64,000 bases of DNA from Streptomyces noursei ATCC 11455 (GTDB lineage: Bacteria > Actinomycetota > Actinomycetes > Streptomycetales > Streptomycetaceae), in assembly GCF_001704275.1 (NCBI RefSeq), contig NZ_CP011533.1, positions 8,928,001 through 8,992,000 on the forward strand, in the 5' to 3' direction. Positions within the stretch are counted from its first letter, which is position 1, and each line of letters begins with the position of its first letter. Shown piece by piece: positions 16,157 through 24,956 of the stretch. A program made the translations under genes and the position numbers. Under the pieces are notes generated by a model that was not told the DNA's origin, did not search any database, and saw only the letters and a program-made list of their open reading frames with translations.

Positions 16157-18754
16157 CTAGCCGAGCTCCACCGCCTCGACCGGCTCCGCCACCGGCGCGG
16201 CGCGCAGGGAGAGGACCATGGTCAGCCCGCCGCCCGGGGTGTCCTCGGGGTCGAGGGTGCCGCCCATCGCCTCGGCCAGGCCCCGGGAGAGCGCCAGGCC
16301 CAGTCCCAGGCCGCTGGTGTTGTCCCGGTCGCCGAGCCGCTGGAAGGGGACGAAGATCCGGTCCCGGTCCTCCGGCGGCAGTCCCGGTCCCTGGTCGACG
16401 ACCCGCAACTCGACGCGTGAGCCGAGGGAGCTGGCGGTGATCAGCACTTGCTGGGACGCGGCGCAGTGGCGCACCGCGTTGGTCACGAGGTTGGCGATCA
16501 CCCGTTCCAACAGGGGCGGGTCGGCGAGCACGTCGCGGACCTCCGCGAGCCCCTGGAACGCGATCCGCACCGGTGTCGCGGGCAGCGTGGCCAGGGCCAG
16601 CGGCAGGACGTCGGCGAAGGCGGTGGGCTGGAGGTCCAGGGAGAGCGCGCCGGCGCGGAGCCGGCTCATGTCGAGGAGGTTGTCGACCAGCCGGTTGAGC
16701 TCGATGAGCGACTCTTCGGCGGTGGCCAGCAGTTCGCTGCGTTCGGCCGGGGAGAAGACCACGTCCGGGCTGCGCAGGGAGCTGATCGCGGCCCGGCCGC
16801 TCGCCAGTGGGGTCCGCAGGTCGTGGCTGACCGCGGCCAGCAGCGCGGTGCGCAGCCGGTCCGCCGCCTTGACGGGTTCCACCTGGGCGGCGGCCTCCAT
16901 CAGGCGGGCGTGGTCGAGCGCGGCGGCGAGGTGGGCGGCGAAGGCGGTCAGCACGCGGTGTTCGGAGGCGGGCAGGCGGCGTCCGCGGAGGACGAGGAGG
17001 CGGTCCGGTCCGGCCGGCACCTTCACCAGATCGTCGCACTCCTCGTCGGCGTCGGTCTCCTGCTCGGCGCGCGGGACGAGTTCGGCGGACTCCATGCCGA
17101 ACGTCTCGCGGGTGCGTTCCAGCAGCACCGACACCCCCTGTTCGCCGCGCAGGATGGTGCCGGCCATGGAGGAGAGGGTCTCGGCCTCCGCGGTGGCGCT
17201 GGCGGCGCGCCGGGACAGCCGCAGGGAACGGTCCACCAGAGCGGCGACCGTGGCCGCGACCAGCGCGAACACCGCCAGCGCCAGGGCGTTGTTGGGTTCG
17301 GTGATGGTGAACTCGCCGCTGGGCGGAATGAAGTAGTAGTTGAGCAGCAGGGAGGCGGCGAGCGAGGCGAGCAGTGCCGAGACCACGCCGCCCAGGCAGG
17401 CCACACCGACGACGGTGACCATGAAGAGCAGGGCCTCGCTGGTGAGGTTCAGGGCGCCCCGGGTGTGGGTGAGCACGGTGGTCAGGAGGAGGGGGAGGAC
17501 GAGGCCGGCCACCGGTCCGACGACGCGGCGGGCGTGCGGCAGCTGCCGGCCCGGAACGGGCAGCCGGCGACCACGGCCGGCCCCTTCGTGGGTGACCAAG
17601 TGGACGTCGATGTCTCCGGACAACTCGACGGTGTCCTCCCCGATACCGCGAGGTGCCACCAGGCGGGAGAACCAGCTGCGGCGGCTGGTGCCCAGGACGA
17701 GCTGGGTGGCGTTCTCGGCGCGGGCGAAGTCCAGCAGCGCGGTGGGGACGTGGTCGCCGACGACCGAGTGATAGCTGCCGCCCAGACTCTCCACCAGGGC
17801 GCGTTGTTTGGCGAGTGCGGCGGGGGAGGCGTAGGCCAGGCCGTCGCTGCGGGCGACGTGCACGGCCAGCAGATCGCCGCCGGAGATGGGGGTCCCCCCT
17901 GCGCGAACGGAGTTGAGCGCTCGGGGGCGGTCCGCGATCCGCTCCGCGCGGCGGATCAGGGTCTCGCCCTCGGGGCCGCCGGTGAGCGCCACCACCACGC
18001 GTTCGCGGGTCTCCCAGACGGTGCCGATGCCGTGGTCGGACCGGTACTTCTGCAGGGTCTCGTCCACGCGTCCGGCGACCCACAGCAGCGCCAGCTCCCG
18101 AAGGGCCGTCAGGTTGCCGATCCGGAAGTAGTGCGCGAGCGCGGCATCGACCTTCTCCGGCTGGTAGATGTTGCCGTGTGCCATGCGCCGGCGCAGTGCC
18201 TCGGCGGGCATGTCCACCAGCTCGATCTGGTCGGCGCGGCGGACCACGTCGTCGGGCACGGTCTCCCGCTGCGGGACTCCGGTGATCTTCTCCACCACGT
18301 CGTTGAGCGACTCCAGGTGCTGGACGTTGACGGTGGTGACCACGTCGATCCCGGCGGCGAGCAGCTCGTCGATGTCCTGCCACCGCTTGGCGTTGCGGCC
18401 GCCTGGCACGTTGGTGTGCGGCAGTTCGTCGACGAGGGCGACCGCGGGGCGGCGGGCGAGGACCGCGTCGAGGTCCAGCTCGGTGAAGGTCGAGCCGCGA
18501 TAGGAGCGGTGCAGCCGGGGCACCACCTCCAGCCCGTCGAGCATCTCCTCGGTGTACTGCCGGCCGTGGCACTCGGCATACGCCACCACCACATCGGTGC
18601 CCCGTCTGAGGCGCCGGCGCCCCTCGTCCAGCATCCGGTACGTCTTGCCGACACCGGGCGCCGCGCCGAGGAACACCTTGAGCTTCCCCGGCCGTGCGTC
18701 CGACGCCTCGGCCGCGACCCTGTTCGGCGCCACCGACAGCCCCTCCCTCACCAT
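16157..18754 (-). CDS. kdpD: sensor histidine kinase KdpD
   Basis: 865 residues from ATG at 18754. Order: KdpD N-terminal sensor with Walker A GAAPGVGKTY (30-39) and 'ALVDELPHTNVPGGRNAKRW'; a USP-like domain (about 255-375); four transmembrane helices (about 400-500, DUF4118); a GAF-like linker; HisKA with 'AAVSHDLRTPLASG' (His644); and a HATPase domain with 'ANLVTNAVRH', 'VVDQGPGLPPEDRDRIFVPF' and 'SGLGLGLALSRGLAEAMGG'. All catalytic boxes are intact. It should sense K+ limitation or ionic stress and phosphorylate KdpE. No kdpE is adjacent. A 24-nt element at 18914-18937, about 160 bp upstream, is shared with the kdpF operon. Confidence 0.95.
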   Translation of the reverse strand: MVREGLSVAPNRVAAEASDARPGKLKVFLGAAPGVGKTYRMLDEGRRRLRRGTDVVVAYAECHGRQYTEEMLDGLEVVPRLHRSYRGSTFTELDLDAVLARRPAVALVDELPHTNVPGGRNAKRWQDIDELLAAGIDVVTTVNVQHLESLNDVVEKITGVPQRETVPDDVVRRADQIELVDMPAEALRRRMAHGNIYQPEKVDAALAHYFRIGNLTALRELALLWVAGRVDETLQKYRSDHGIGTVWETRERVVVALTGGPEGETLIRRAERIADRPRALNSVRAGGTPISGGDLLAVHVARSDGLAYASPAALAKQRALVESLGGSYHSVVGDHVPTALLDFARAENATQLVLGTSRRSWFSRLVAPRGIGEDTVELSGDIDVHLVTHEGAGRGRRLPVPGRQLPHARRVVGPVAGLVLPLLLTTVLTHTRGALNLTSEALLFMVTVVGVACLGGVVSALLASLAASLLLNYYFIPPSGEFTITEPNNALALAVFALVAATVAALVDRSLRLSRRAASATAEAETLSSMAGTILRGEQGVSVLLERTRETFGMESAELVPRAEQETDADEECDDLVKVPAGPDRLLVLRGRRLPASEHRVLTAFAAHLAAALDHARLMEAAAQVEPVKAADRLRTALLAAVSHDLRTPLASGRAAISSLRSPDVVFSPAERSELLATAEESLIELNRLVDNLLDMSRLRAGALSLDLQPTAFADVLPLALATLPATPVRIAFQGLAEVRDVLADPPLLERVIANLVTNAVRHCAASQQVLITASSLGSRVELRVVDQGPGLPPEDRDRIFVPFQRLGDRDNTSGLGLGLALSRGLAEAMGGTLDPEDTPGGGLTMVLSLRAAPVAEPVEAVELG

Positions 18755-18913
18755 GCCTGCACGACCCCACGGCGCCTGGTTCGGCGAGGGGAACCTCGGG
18801 CGGCCGAGCGGACATGGGTTGCGGCCATGTTCACACCGGCCGGGACGGTGTGTGGCGGAACGCGGCGATGTTGACGTTTTCCTGATCCCGGCAGCTCAGG
18901 GCGCCTGCCGATC

Positions 18914-18937
18914 GCCATTTTCTGACGTCCTGTCAGG
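18914..18937 (-). promoter_or_regulatory. 24-nt element upstream of kdpD, shared with the kdpF operon
   Basis: On the plus strand 18914-18927 reads GCCATTTTCTGACG, differing at one position from 24933-24946. The following ten bases also end TnTCAGG in both, for 19 matches in 24. CTGAC at 18922-18926 and GTCAG at 18932-18936 form an inverted repeat with a 5-bp spacer. It lies upstream of kdpD and overlaps the stop codon of the 76-aa gene. Candidate KdpE-type operator. Confidence 0.55.
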
Positions 18938-19163
18938 AACGCCCGCGGTGGCGCACGTCGAGCAGCAGCACGCCGGCGAAACCGGCCATCAGCAGCAGCG
19001 TCAGCAGCGCGGCCAGCACCCCGCCGGGCGCGGCCCCGGCGAGCAGCGCGACCGTGCCGACCACCAGAACCGCCACCACGGACGCGGCGATCTTCCAGTC
19101 GTCGCCGATGACGAAGGCGTACCAGAAACGGGCGAAGCCCTTGGCGAGGGTCGGGACGTTCAC
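18933..19163 (-). CDS. small two-span membrane protein coupled to a COG4280-type gene
   Basis: 76 residues from GTG at 19163. The start overlaps the stop of the upstream gene by GTGA (19160-19163), so translation is probably coupled. It begins VNVPTLAKGFARFWYAFVIG and has two hydrophobic spans: 'IAASVVAVLVVGTVALLAGA' and 'VLAALLTLLLMAGFAGVLLL'. It ends with a basic tail (DVRHRGRS). No family recognised. The tight link implies a partner or accessory subunit for the preceding membrane protein. Confidence 0.75.
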   Translation of the reverse strand: MNVPTLAKGFARFWYAFVIGDDWKIAASVVAVLVVGTVALLAGAAPGGVLAALLTLLLMAGFAGVLLLDVRHRGRS

Positions 19164-19963
19164 GGGGCTCCTCGGTCGATGCGGTCGGATGCGGTCGGGT
19201 GCGGACGGGGCCCGGCGACGGCCGGCGCGATCCGGATCAGCAGTCGGCTGACGCCGAACCAGGCCGCGATCAGCACCGGGATCGCCCGGTCGTGGCCGAG
19301 CCACGCGAGGCTCTGCCCGCCGGGTGCGAAGACGCCGAGCCCGGCCACGGCCCAGTAGGTGCCGAAGCCGGCCAGCAGCAGTCCGACACCGTACTTGAGG
19401 GTGTTCTCGGGGACGCGGGAGAGCGGTCGGTGGGCGAAGAACCCGGCGATCGCCACACAGACCGCGGCGACGGCCGCGGTGCCGGCGGCCACCGGCACGT
19501 CGTGGGCGCTGGTGCCGAAGGTGATCACGATGAAGACGATCTCCACCCCCTCCAGGAAGACGCCCTTGAGCGAGACCGTGAACGCGAACCAGTCCAGGCC
19601 GAAACGGGTGGTCCGGCCGGCACCCAGGGCCGCGGAGGTCTGCTCGGCGAAGGCCGACTCCTCGTCGTGGTGCGGCTTGAGCCCCGCGCCGCGGAGGACC
19701 GCCTTGCGCAGCCACTGCAGGCCGAAGACCAGCAGCAGGGCGCCCACGGTCAGTTGGAGCGCCGCCTTGGGCAGCCAGGTGGCCAGGGCGTAGCCCGCCG
19801 CGACGGTGAAGACCGCGAGGGCCGCGGCGGCGGCCGCGGTGCCGGCCCAGGCGGACTTCCAGCCGCGGGTCATGCCCATCGCCATGACGATGGTCAGCGC
19901 CTCCACCGCCTCGACCACCGAGGCGAGAAAGACCGCCGCCACGAGTCCGTATGTCGCGCCCAT
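19160..19963 (-). CDS. COG4280-type multi-span membrane protein, putative cation transporter
   Basis: 267 residues from ATG at 19963, chosen for GGAGGAGG 8 nt upstream over a longer upstream frame. It has six to seven hydrophobic segments. Two related acidic membrane motifs occur: 'FLASVVEAVEALTIVMAMGM' near residue 12 and 'SLKGVFLEGVEIVFIVITFG' near residue 130. This internal duplication resembles the inverted-repeat, Glu-lined architecture of UPF0016/GDT1-type exchangers. An ion-transport role is therefore plausible but inferred. It lies between kdpD and kdpC on the same strand, followed by the coupled 76-aa protein. Confidence 0.75.
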   Translation of the reverse strand: MGATYGLVAAVFLASVVEAVEALTIVMAMGMTRGWKSAWAGTAAAAAALAVFTVAAGYALATWLPKAALQLTVGALLLVFGLQWLRKAVLRGAGLKPHHDEESAFAEQTSAALGAGRTTRFGLDWFAFTVSLKGVFLEGVEIVFIVITFGTSAHDVPVAAGTAAVAAVCVAIAGFFAHRPLSRVPENTLKYGVGLLLAGFGTYWAVAGLGVFAPGGQSLAWLGHDRAIPVLIAAWFGVSRLLIRIAPAVAGPRPHPTASDRIDRGAP

Positions 19964-20196
19964 CCAGGCGCCTCCTCCCACGGGACGGTGCCGGCCCGGG
20001 ATGCCGCACAGGGGCCGTGCGGGGGCGCGGGCCGCTGTGCCCAGTGTGGCGCGCCCACCGGCCCCCGGCACACCGTCGCGCAGTTCGCCCTTTTTGCGGC
20101 GCGGCGACTACACCTGTTACGGCACGCTGATCGGACACCCGCCCCGGCTGGTCGCGCCGCCGCCGGCCAACCAGGCGGGGGCGGCCTACGAGTCCG
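19964..20196. other. intergenic, possible 39-codon TTG-start frame
   Basis: This gap holds the upstream region of the COG4280-type gene. A plus-strand frame opening at a TTG near 20093 reads LRRGDYTCYGTLIGHPPRLV and stops at 20216, overlapping the kdpC 3' end. It has no ribosome site. Coding status is unclear. Confidence 0.25.
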
Positions 20197-20865
20197 TCAG
20201 CCCGGTGCGCGCCTGAGACCGGCGCGGTCCGGACGTGCCTCCTCCGCCAACGCCTGGTTCAGCTCCACGACGTTGACGTACGGCTGGCCGAGGAAGCCCA
20301 GGTCCCGCCCGTGCAGCTGTCGGGTGACCAGGCGCCGGACCCGGGCGGGGGTCAGCCGGCGGGCCCGCGCCACGCGCCGGACCTGCTGGTACGCGTAGGC
20401 CGGGGAGATCGCCGGGTCGAGGCCGGAGCCGCTGCCGGTGACGGCGTCCGCCGGGACGGCCGCCGGGGGTACGCCGTCGAACGCGGCGAGCGCGGCGCGG
20501 CGGGCCCGGACGGTCGCGGTGAGCAGCGGATTGGTGGGGCCGAGGTTGCTGGCGCCGGAGTTGCCGGGGTCGTAGCCGCCGGCGGACGGCCGGGGTTGGA
20601 ACCAGCCGGGGTCGGGGCGCGGAACCTCGTGCGGGTCGCCGGGGTGGCGCGCGGGGAGGGCGAAGTTCTGGCCGATCAGGCGCGAGGCCACGGTGGTGCC
20701 GTGCGTCGTCAGCAGGGAGCCGTTGGCCTGTTCGGCGAGGCCGGCCTGGGCGATGCCGGTGACGAGGAGGGGGTAGCCGATGCCGGTGATCACGGTGAGC
20801 GCGAGCAGGATCCGCAGCGCCGCCAGATGGTGGCGGAGTGCGGTGGGAAGGGTGGTGCGCGCCAT
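20197..20865 (-). CDS. kdpC: potassium-transporting ATPase subunit C
   Basis: 222 residues from ATG at 20865. One N-terminal transmembrane helix (LRILLALTVITGIGYPLLVT) is followed by the KdpC periplasmic-face domain: 'GSLLTTHGTTVASRLIGQNF', 'RPSAGGYDPGNSGASNLGPT', 'VTGSGSGLDPAISPAYAYQQ' and 'GRDLGFLGQPYVNVVELNQA'. KdpC assists the KdpA-KdpB complex in high-affinity K+ uptake. It is the last gene of the kdp operon, 29 bp after kdpB. Confidence 0.96.
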   Translation of the reverse strand: MARTTLPTALRHHLAALRILLALTVITGIGYPLLVTGIAQAGLAEQANGSLLTTHGTTVASRLIGQNFALPARHPGDPHEVPRPDPGWFQPRPSAGGYDPGNSGASNLGPTNPLLTATVRARRAALAAFDGVPPAAVPADAVTGSGSGLDPAISPAYAYQQVRRVARARRLTPARVRRLVTRQLHGRDLGFLGQPYVNVVELNQALAEEARPDRAGLRRAPG

Positions 20866-20894
20866 GGATCCCCTCGTGTCTCGTCGTCGGCCGG

Positions 20895-23024
20895 TCAGCG
20901 CAGTCCGGGGATGAACTGGATGAGCAGATCGAGCAGTTTGATGCCGAGGAACGGCAGGACGAGCCCGCCGAGCCCGTAGACCCGGATGTTGCGGCCGAGG
21001 AGTTCGGAGGCGGAGGACGGGCGGTAGCGCACCCCGCGCAGCGCGAGCGGGATCAGCGCGACGATGATCAGCGCGTTGAAGACGATCGCGGAGGTGATCG
21101 CCGAGGACGGGCTGTGCAGCCGCATGATGTTGAGGGTGTCCAGGCCGGGGTAGGCCACGGCGAACATCGCCGGGATGATCGCGAAGTACTTGGCGACGTC
21201 GTTGGCGATCGAGAAGGTGGTCAACGCGCCCCGGGTGATGAGGAGTTGCTTGCCGATCTCGACGATCTCGATGAGCTTGGTCGGGTTGGAGTCGAGGTCG
21301 ACCATGTTCCCGGCCTCCTTGGCGGCCGAGGTGCCGGTGTTCATCGCCACGCCCACGTCCGCCTGGGCCAGTGCCGGGGCGTCGTTCGTCCCGTCACCGG
21401 TCATCGCGACGAGTTTGCCGCCCTCCTGCTCCCGCCTGATCAGCGCCATCTTGTCCTCGGGCGCGGCCTCGGCGAGGAAGTCGTCCACCCCCGCCTCCTG
21501 GGCGATGGCGTGGGCGGTGAGCGGGTTGTCGCCGGTGATCATGACGGTCGTGATGCCCATCCGGCGCAGCCGGTCGAACCGGTCGCGCATGCCCTCCTTG
21601 ACGACGTCCTTGAGGTGGACGACGCCCAGCACGCGGGCGTCCGACGCCCCGCCGTGCCGGGTCACCTGGCCGACGACCAGCGGCGTCCCGCCGCTCGCGG
21701 CGATGCCGTCGACGACCTGCCCGACGTCCGCGGTGGGGTGCCCGCCGTTGTCGCGGACCCAGCGCATCACCGCGGTCGCCGCGCCCTTGCGCAGCGAGCG
21801 GCGCTCCCGTGGGTCGTCGAGGTCGACGCCGCTCATCCGGCTCTGCGCGGTGAACGGGACGAAGACCGCCCCGTCCAGTTCGCCCTCGCTCCGGCCGCGC
21901 AGCGCGTACTGCTCCTTGGCGAGGACGACGATGGACCGGCCTTCGGGCGTCTCGTCGGCGATGGAGGACAGCTGGGCGGCGTCGGCGAGTTCTTCGACGC
22001 TCACCCCGGGCACGGGCAGGAAGGCCGCGGCCTGCCGGTTGCCCAGGGTGATGGTGCCGGTCTTGTCCAGCAGCAGGGTGTTGACGTCGCCCGCGGCCTC
22101 CACCGCGCGCCCCGACATCGCCAGCACGTTGCGCTGGACGAGCCGGTCCATGCCGGCGATGCCGATGGCCGGGAGCAGCGCGCCGATCGTGGTGGGGATG
22201 AGCGCCACGACCAGGGCGACGAGGATGACGAGGGTCTGCTCGGCGCCGGCGAAGACGGCGAACGGCTGGAGGGTGACCACGGCGATCAGGAAGATGACGG
22301 TGAGGGACGCGAGCAGGATGTTGAGCGCGATCTCGTTCGGCGTCCGCTGCCGGGCCGCCCCCTCGACCAGGGCGATCATCCGGTCGATGAAGGTCTCCCC
22401 GGGCTTGGCGGTGATCTCGACCACGATCCGGTCCGAGAGCACCTTCGTGCCGCCCGTGACCGCCGACCGGTCGCCGCCCGACTCCCGGATCACCGGCGCC
22501 GACTCCCCGGTGATGGCCGATTCGTCGACGCTCGCGATGCCCTCGACGACATCACCGTCGCCCGGGACGAGCTGACCGGCCTCGACGACCACGTGGTCAC
22601 CCAACCGCAGTGCGGTGCCCGGCACTTCCTCCTCGACCAGGTCGGTCGCGCCGGGCCGCCAGTCGGTGAGCCGGCGCGCCGTCGTGGTGGTCTTGGTGCG
22701 TCGCAGCGCCGCGGCCTGTGCCTTGCCGCGGCCCTCCGCCACCGCCTCGGCGAGATTGGCGAAGACGGCCGTCAGCCACAGCCAGACCGTGATCACCCAG
22801 GCGAAGACGCCGGGTGTCCGGATCGCCGACAGCGTGGTCAGCGTCGCCCCGACCTCCACCACGAACATCACCGGGTTGTGGAGCATCGCCCGGGGATCCA
22901 GCTTCCGCAGCGCATCCGGGAGGGAGCGGACCAGCTGCCGGGGGTCCAGCAGCCCGCCCGCGACCCGCCGGGGTGGGCGGCCGGTGCTCGGCGGGGTGGC
23001 GGGGGGAACGGCGGGCGAGGACAT
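20895..23024 (-). CDS. kdpB: potassium-transporting P-type ATPase subunit B
   Basis: 709 residues from ATG at 23024. Actuator-domain TGES is present with Ser175 (the position of regulatory Ser162 in E. coli KdpB). The phosphorylated aspartate is Asp320 in [14 protein letters not shown]. The nucleotide- and P-domain motifs '[20 protein letters not shown]' and '[20 protein letters not shown]' are intact. It drives K+ import with KdpA. The start overlaps the kdpA stop by one base (TGATG), indicating coupling. The first ~30 residues are Pro-rich and variable. Confidence 0.97.
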   Translation of the reverse strand: MSSPAVPPATPPSTGRPPRRVAGGLLDPRQLVRSLPDALRKLDPRAMLHNPVMFVVEVGATLTTLSAIRTPGVFAWVITVWLWLTAVFANLAEAVAEGRGKAQAAALRRTKTTTTARRLTDWRPGATDLVEEEVPGTALRLGDHVVVEAGQLVPGDGDVVEGIASVDESAITGESAPVIRESGGDRSAVTGGTKVLSDRIVVEITAKPGETFIDRMIALVEGAARQRTPNEIALNILLASLTVIFLIAVVTLQPFAVFAGAEQTLVILVALVVALIPTTIGALLPAIGIAGMDRLVQRNVLAMSGRAVEAAGDVNTLLLDKTGTITLGNRQAAAFLPVPGVSVEELADAAQLSSIADETPEGRSIVVLAKEQYALRGRSEGELDGAVFVPFTAQSRMSGVDLDDPRERRSLRKGAATAVMRWVRDNGGHPTADVGQVVDGIAASGGTPLVVGQVTRHGGASDARVLGVVHLKDVVKEGMRDRFDRLRRMGITTVMITGDNPLTAHAIAQEAGVDDFLAEAAPEDKMALIRREQEGGKLVAMTGDGTNDAPALAQADVGVAMNTGTSAAKEAGNMVDLDSNPTKLIEIVEIGKQLLITRGALTTFSIANDVAKYFAIIPAMFAVAYPGLDTLNIMRLHSPSSAITSAIVFNALIIVALIPLALRGVRYRPSSASELLGRNIRVYGLGGLVLPFLGIKLLDLLIQFIPGLR

Positions 23025-24688
23025 CAGTGCAGACCCTCCGCGAGGGGCCCCAGCGCCAGCGCCGGGAAGTACGTCAGACCGACCACGATCAGGATCACCC
23101 CGGTCAACAGCCCGATGAACTGGGGCCGGTGGGTGGGCAGGGTGCCCGCGGTGACCGGCACCGGCTGCTGCCCGGCGAGCGAGCCGGCCAGCGCCAGCAC
23201 GAACACCATCGGCAGGAACCGGCCCAGCAGCATCACCACGCCGAGGACCGTGTTGTACCAGACCGTGTCGGCGCTCAGCCCGGCGAACGCCGAGCCGTTG
23301 TTGTTGGCCGCCGACGTGAGTGCGTACAGCACCTCGGAGAAGCCGTGCGCCCCCGGGTTGAGCATGGCCGACCGCTCGCCGGGGAACGCCATGGCCAGTC
23401 CCGCGCCGACGAGGACCAGCGCGGGCGTGGTCAGGATGTAGAGGGAGGCGTACCGCATCTCCTGGCCGCGCAGCTTCTTGCCCAGGTACTCCGGGGTGCG
23501 GCCGACCATCAGCCCGGCGACGAAGACCGCGACCACCGCCAGGATCAGGATCCCGTAGAGCCCGGAGCCGGTGCCGCCGGGCGCGATCTCCCCCAACATC
23601 ATGTTGAAGATCGTCATCCCGCCGCCGCCCGGAGTGTACGAGTCGTGGGCGGAGTCGACCGCTCCGCACGACGTGAGGGTGGTGGAGACCGCGAACAGCG
23701 CCGAGGACCAGATGCCGAACCGGGTCTCCTTGCCCTCCGTCATCGCCCCGGCCGCGTGCCCGGCCGGACTGCTGACGCGGTACAGCTCGTTGGCGGTCAC
23801 CAGGACCACCGAGGCGGCCCAGAGCAGCACCATCACGGTGACGACGGCGTAGCCCTGGCGGACGTCGCCGACCATCACCCCGAAGGTCCGCGGCAACGAG
23901 AACGGGATCACCAGCAGCAGATAGATCTCGATCAGATTGGTCAGCCCGCTGGGATTCTCGAAGGGATGCGCGGAGTTGGCGTTGAAGAAGCCGCCGCCGT
24001 TGGTGCCCAGCAGCTTGATCGCCTCCTGCGAGGCGACCGGCCCGCCGGGCAGGCTCTGCCGGCCGCCGGCGAGGGTGGCGACGGCGTGGGCCCCGTGGAA
24101 GTTCTGGATGACGCCGGCGGCCACCAGCACGACCGCGAAGACGAAGGAGATCGGCAGCAGCACCCGCAGCACGAGCCGGGTCAGGTCCACCCAGAAGTTC
24201 CCGACGCGATCGGTGCGTTTCCGGGTGAAGCCGCGGATCAGCGTGGCCACCACGGCGATGCCCACGGCCGCGGAGACGAAGTTCTGCACCGCCAGCCCGG
24301 CCATCTGCACGAGGTGGCCCATCGTCGTCTCGCCGGCGTACGCCTGCCAGTTGGTGTTGGTGACGAACGACGCCGCGGTGTTGAACGCCAGGTCCGCCGG
24401 CACCGGCTTGCGGCCCAGGGAGAGCAGGAGGTGGTCCTGGAGTCGCAGGAACGCGTACAGGAACAGCGTCGACACGAAGGAGAAGGCCAGGAGGCCGCGC
24501 AGATAGACCGGCCACCGCTGGTCGACGTCCCCGTTCACCCCGCCCGCCCGGTGGACCAGGCGCTCGATCCGCCAGTGGCGGTCGGTGGTCAGGACGTGCG
24601 CCAGGGCGCCGCCCAGCGGCCGGTGCGAGAGCGCCAGCGCCGCGACCAGGACGGCTGCTTGGAGCCAGCCGGCCGCGGTGTCGCCCAT
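23024..24688 (-). CDS. kdpA: potassium-transporting ATPase subunit A (K+ channel-like)
   Basis: 554 residues from ATG at 24688, normal length for KdpA. About ten transmembrane helices are present, with selectivity-filter-like loops including '[20 protein letters not shown]', '[20 protein letters not shown]', '[20 protein letters not shown]' and '[20 protein letters not shown]'. KdpA is the K+-binding and translocating subunit. It begins 11 bp after the kdpF stop and overlaps kdpB by one base. Confidence 0.97.
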   Translation of the reverse strand: MGDTAAGWLQAAVLVAALALSHRPLGGALAHVLTTDRHWRIERLVHRAGGVNGDVDQRWPVYLRGLLAFSFVSTLFLYAFLRLQDHLLLSLGRKPVPADLAFNTAASFVTNTNWQAYAGETTMGHLVQMAGLAVQNFVSAAVGIAVVATLIRGFTRKRTDRVGNFWVDLTRLVLRVLLPISFVFAVVLVAAGVIQNFHGAHAVATLAGGRQSLPGGPVASQEAIKLLGTNGGGFFNANSAHPFENPSGLTNLIEIYLLLVIPFSLPRTFGVMVGDVRQGYAVVTVMVLLWAASVVLVTANELYRVSSPAGHAAGAMTEGKETRFGIWSSALFAVSTTLTSCGAVDSAHDSYTPGGGGMTIFNMMLGEIAPGGTGSGLYGILILAVVAVFVAGLMVGRTPEYLGKKLRGQEMRYASLYILTTPALVLVGAGLAMAFPGERSAMLNPGAHGFSEVLYALTSAANNNGSAFAGLSADTVWYNTVLGVVMLLGRFLPMVFVLALAGSLAGQQPVPVTAGTLPTHRPQFIGLLTGVILIVVGLTYFPALALGPLAEGLH

Positions 24689-24699
24689 CCGCGAACTCC

Positions 24700-24789
24700 C
24701 TAGAACTTCTCGGGAAAGATCAGGCAGAGGATGAGGTAGATCACCAGTCCGGCGGCGACGATCAGACCGATGATGTTCTCCACGCTCAC
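24700..24789 (-). CDS. kdpF: potassium-transporting ATPase subunit F
   Basis: 29 residues from GTG at 24789: starts [20 protein letters not shown] and ends in FPEKF, the standard KdpF microprotein. It is a single-span peptide that stabilises the Kdp complex. Its GTG overlaps the stop of the upstream 27-residue ORF by GTGA, and kdpA follows 11 bp downstream. A second KdpF-like ORF lies at 13849-13938. Confidence 0.93.
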   Translation of the reverse strand: MSVENIIGLIVAAGLVIYLILCLIFPEKF

Positions 24790-24869
24790 CGGCGTCCGAC
24801 CCCCTTGGCAGCCAGGCCGATCAGGGCGAAGACCGCGGCCGTCAGGCCGACATAGGCAACGTCCGACAT
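24786..24869 (-). CDS. 27-residue membrane microprotein preceding kdpF
   Basis: ATG at 24869 opens a frame reading [20 protein letters not shown], then AKGVGRR, ending at TGA 24788-24786. It has one hydrophobic span and a basic C-terminus. The stop overlaps the kdpF GTG by 4 nt. Similar tiny ORFs before kdpF are familiar from other actinobacterial kdp loci (recollection, not checked). It may be a further small subunit. The ribosome site is weak. The upstream 82-bp gap carries the shared 24-nt motif. Confidence 0.65.
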   Translation of the reverse strand: MSDVAYVGLTAAVFALIGLAAKGVGRR

Positions 24870-24917
24870 GGGTGCGGCACCCCGCAAGTCGTCAGGGGCG
24901 GGAGACTCGTCCCGTCC

Positions 24918-24956
24918 GGTATGTAGGTATATGCCAATTTCTGACGGTATATCAGG
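24918..24956 (-). promoter_or_regulatory. AT-rich control element upstream of the kdpF operon
   Basis: In a GC-rich setting, 24918-24956 is AT-rich. It holds GGTATAT at 24926-24932 and 24946-24952, exactly 20 bp apart, and a partial copy GGTATG at 24918. The segment 24933-24956 matches the element upstream of kdpD at 18914-18937. CTGA/TCAG at 24941-24944 and 24952-24955 form a dyad. It lies 50-90 bp upstream of the 27-aa ORF and overlaps the KdpD-paralogue stop. Confidence 0.55.

Noticed and set aside
16448..18874. 808-codon plus-strand frame opposite kdpD
   Set aside because: Antisense shadow. kdpD on the other strand has all family motifs.
20838..23441. 867-codon plus-strand frame across kdpC/kdpB
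   Set aside because: Composition artefact (Asp/Gly/Arg/His-rich) antisense to the certain kdpB gene.
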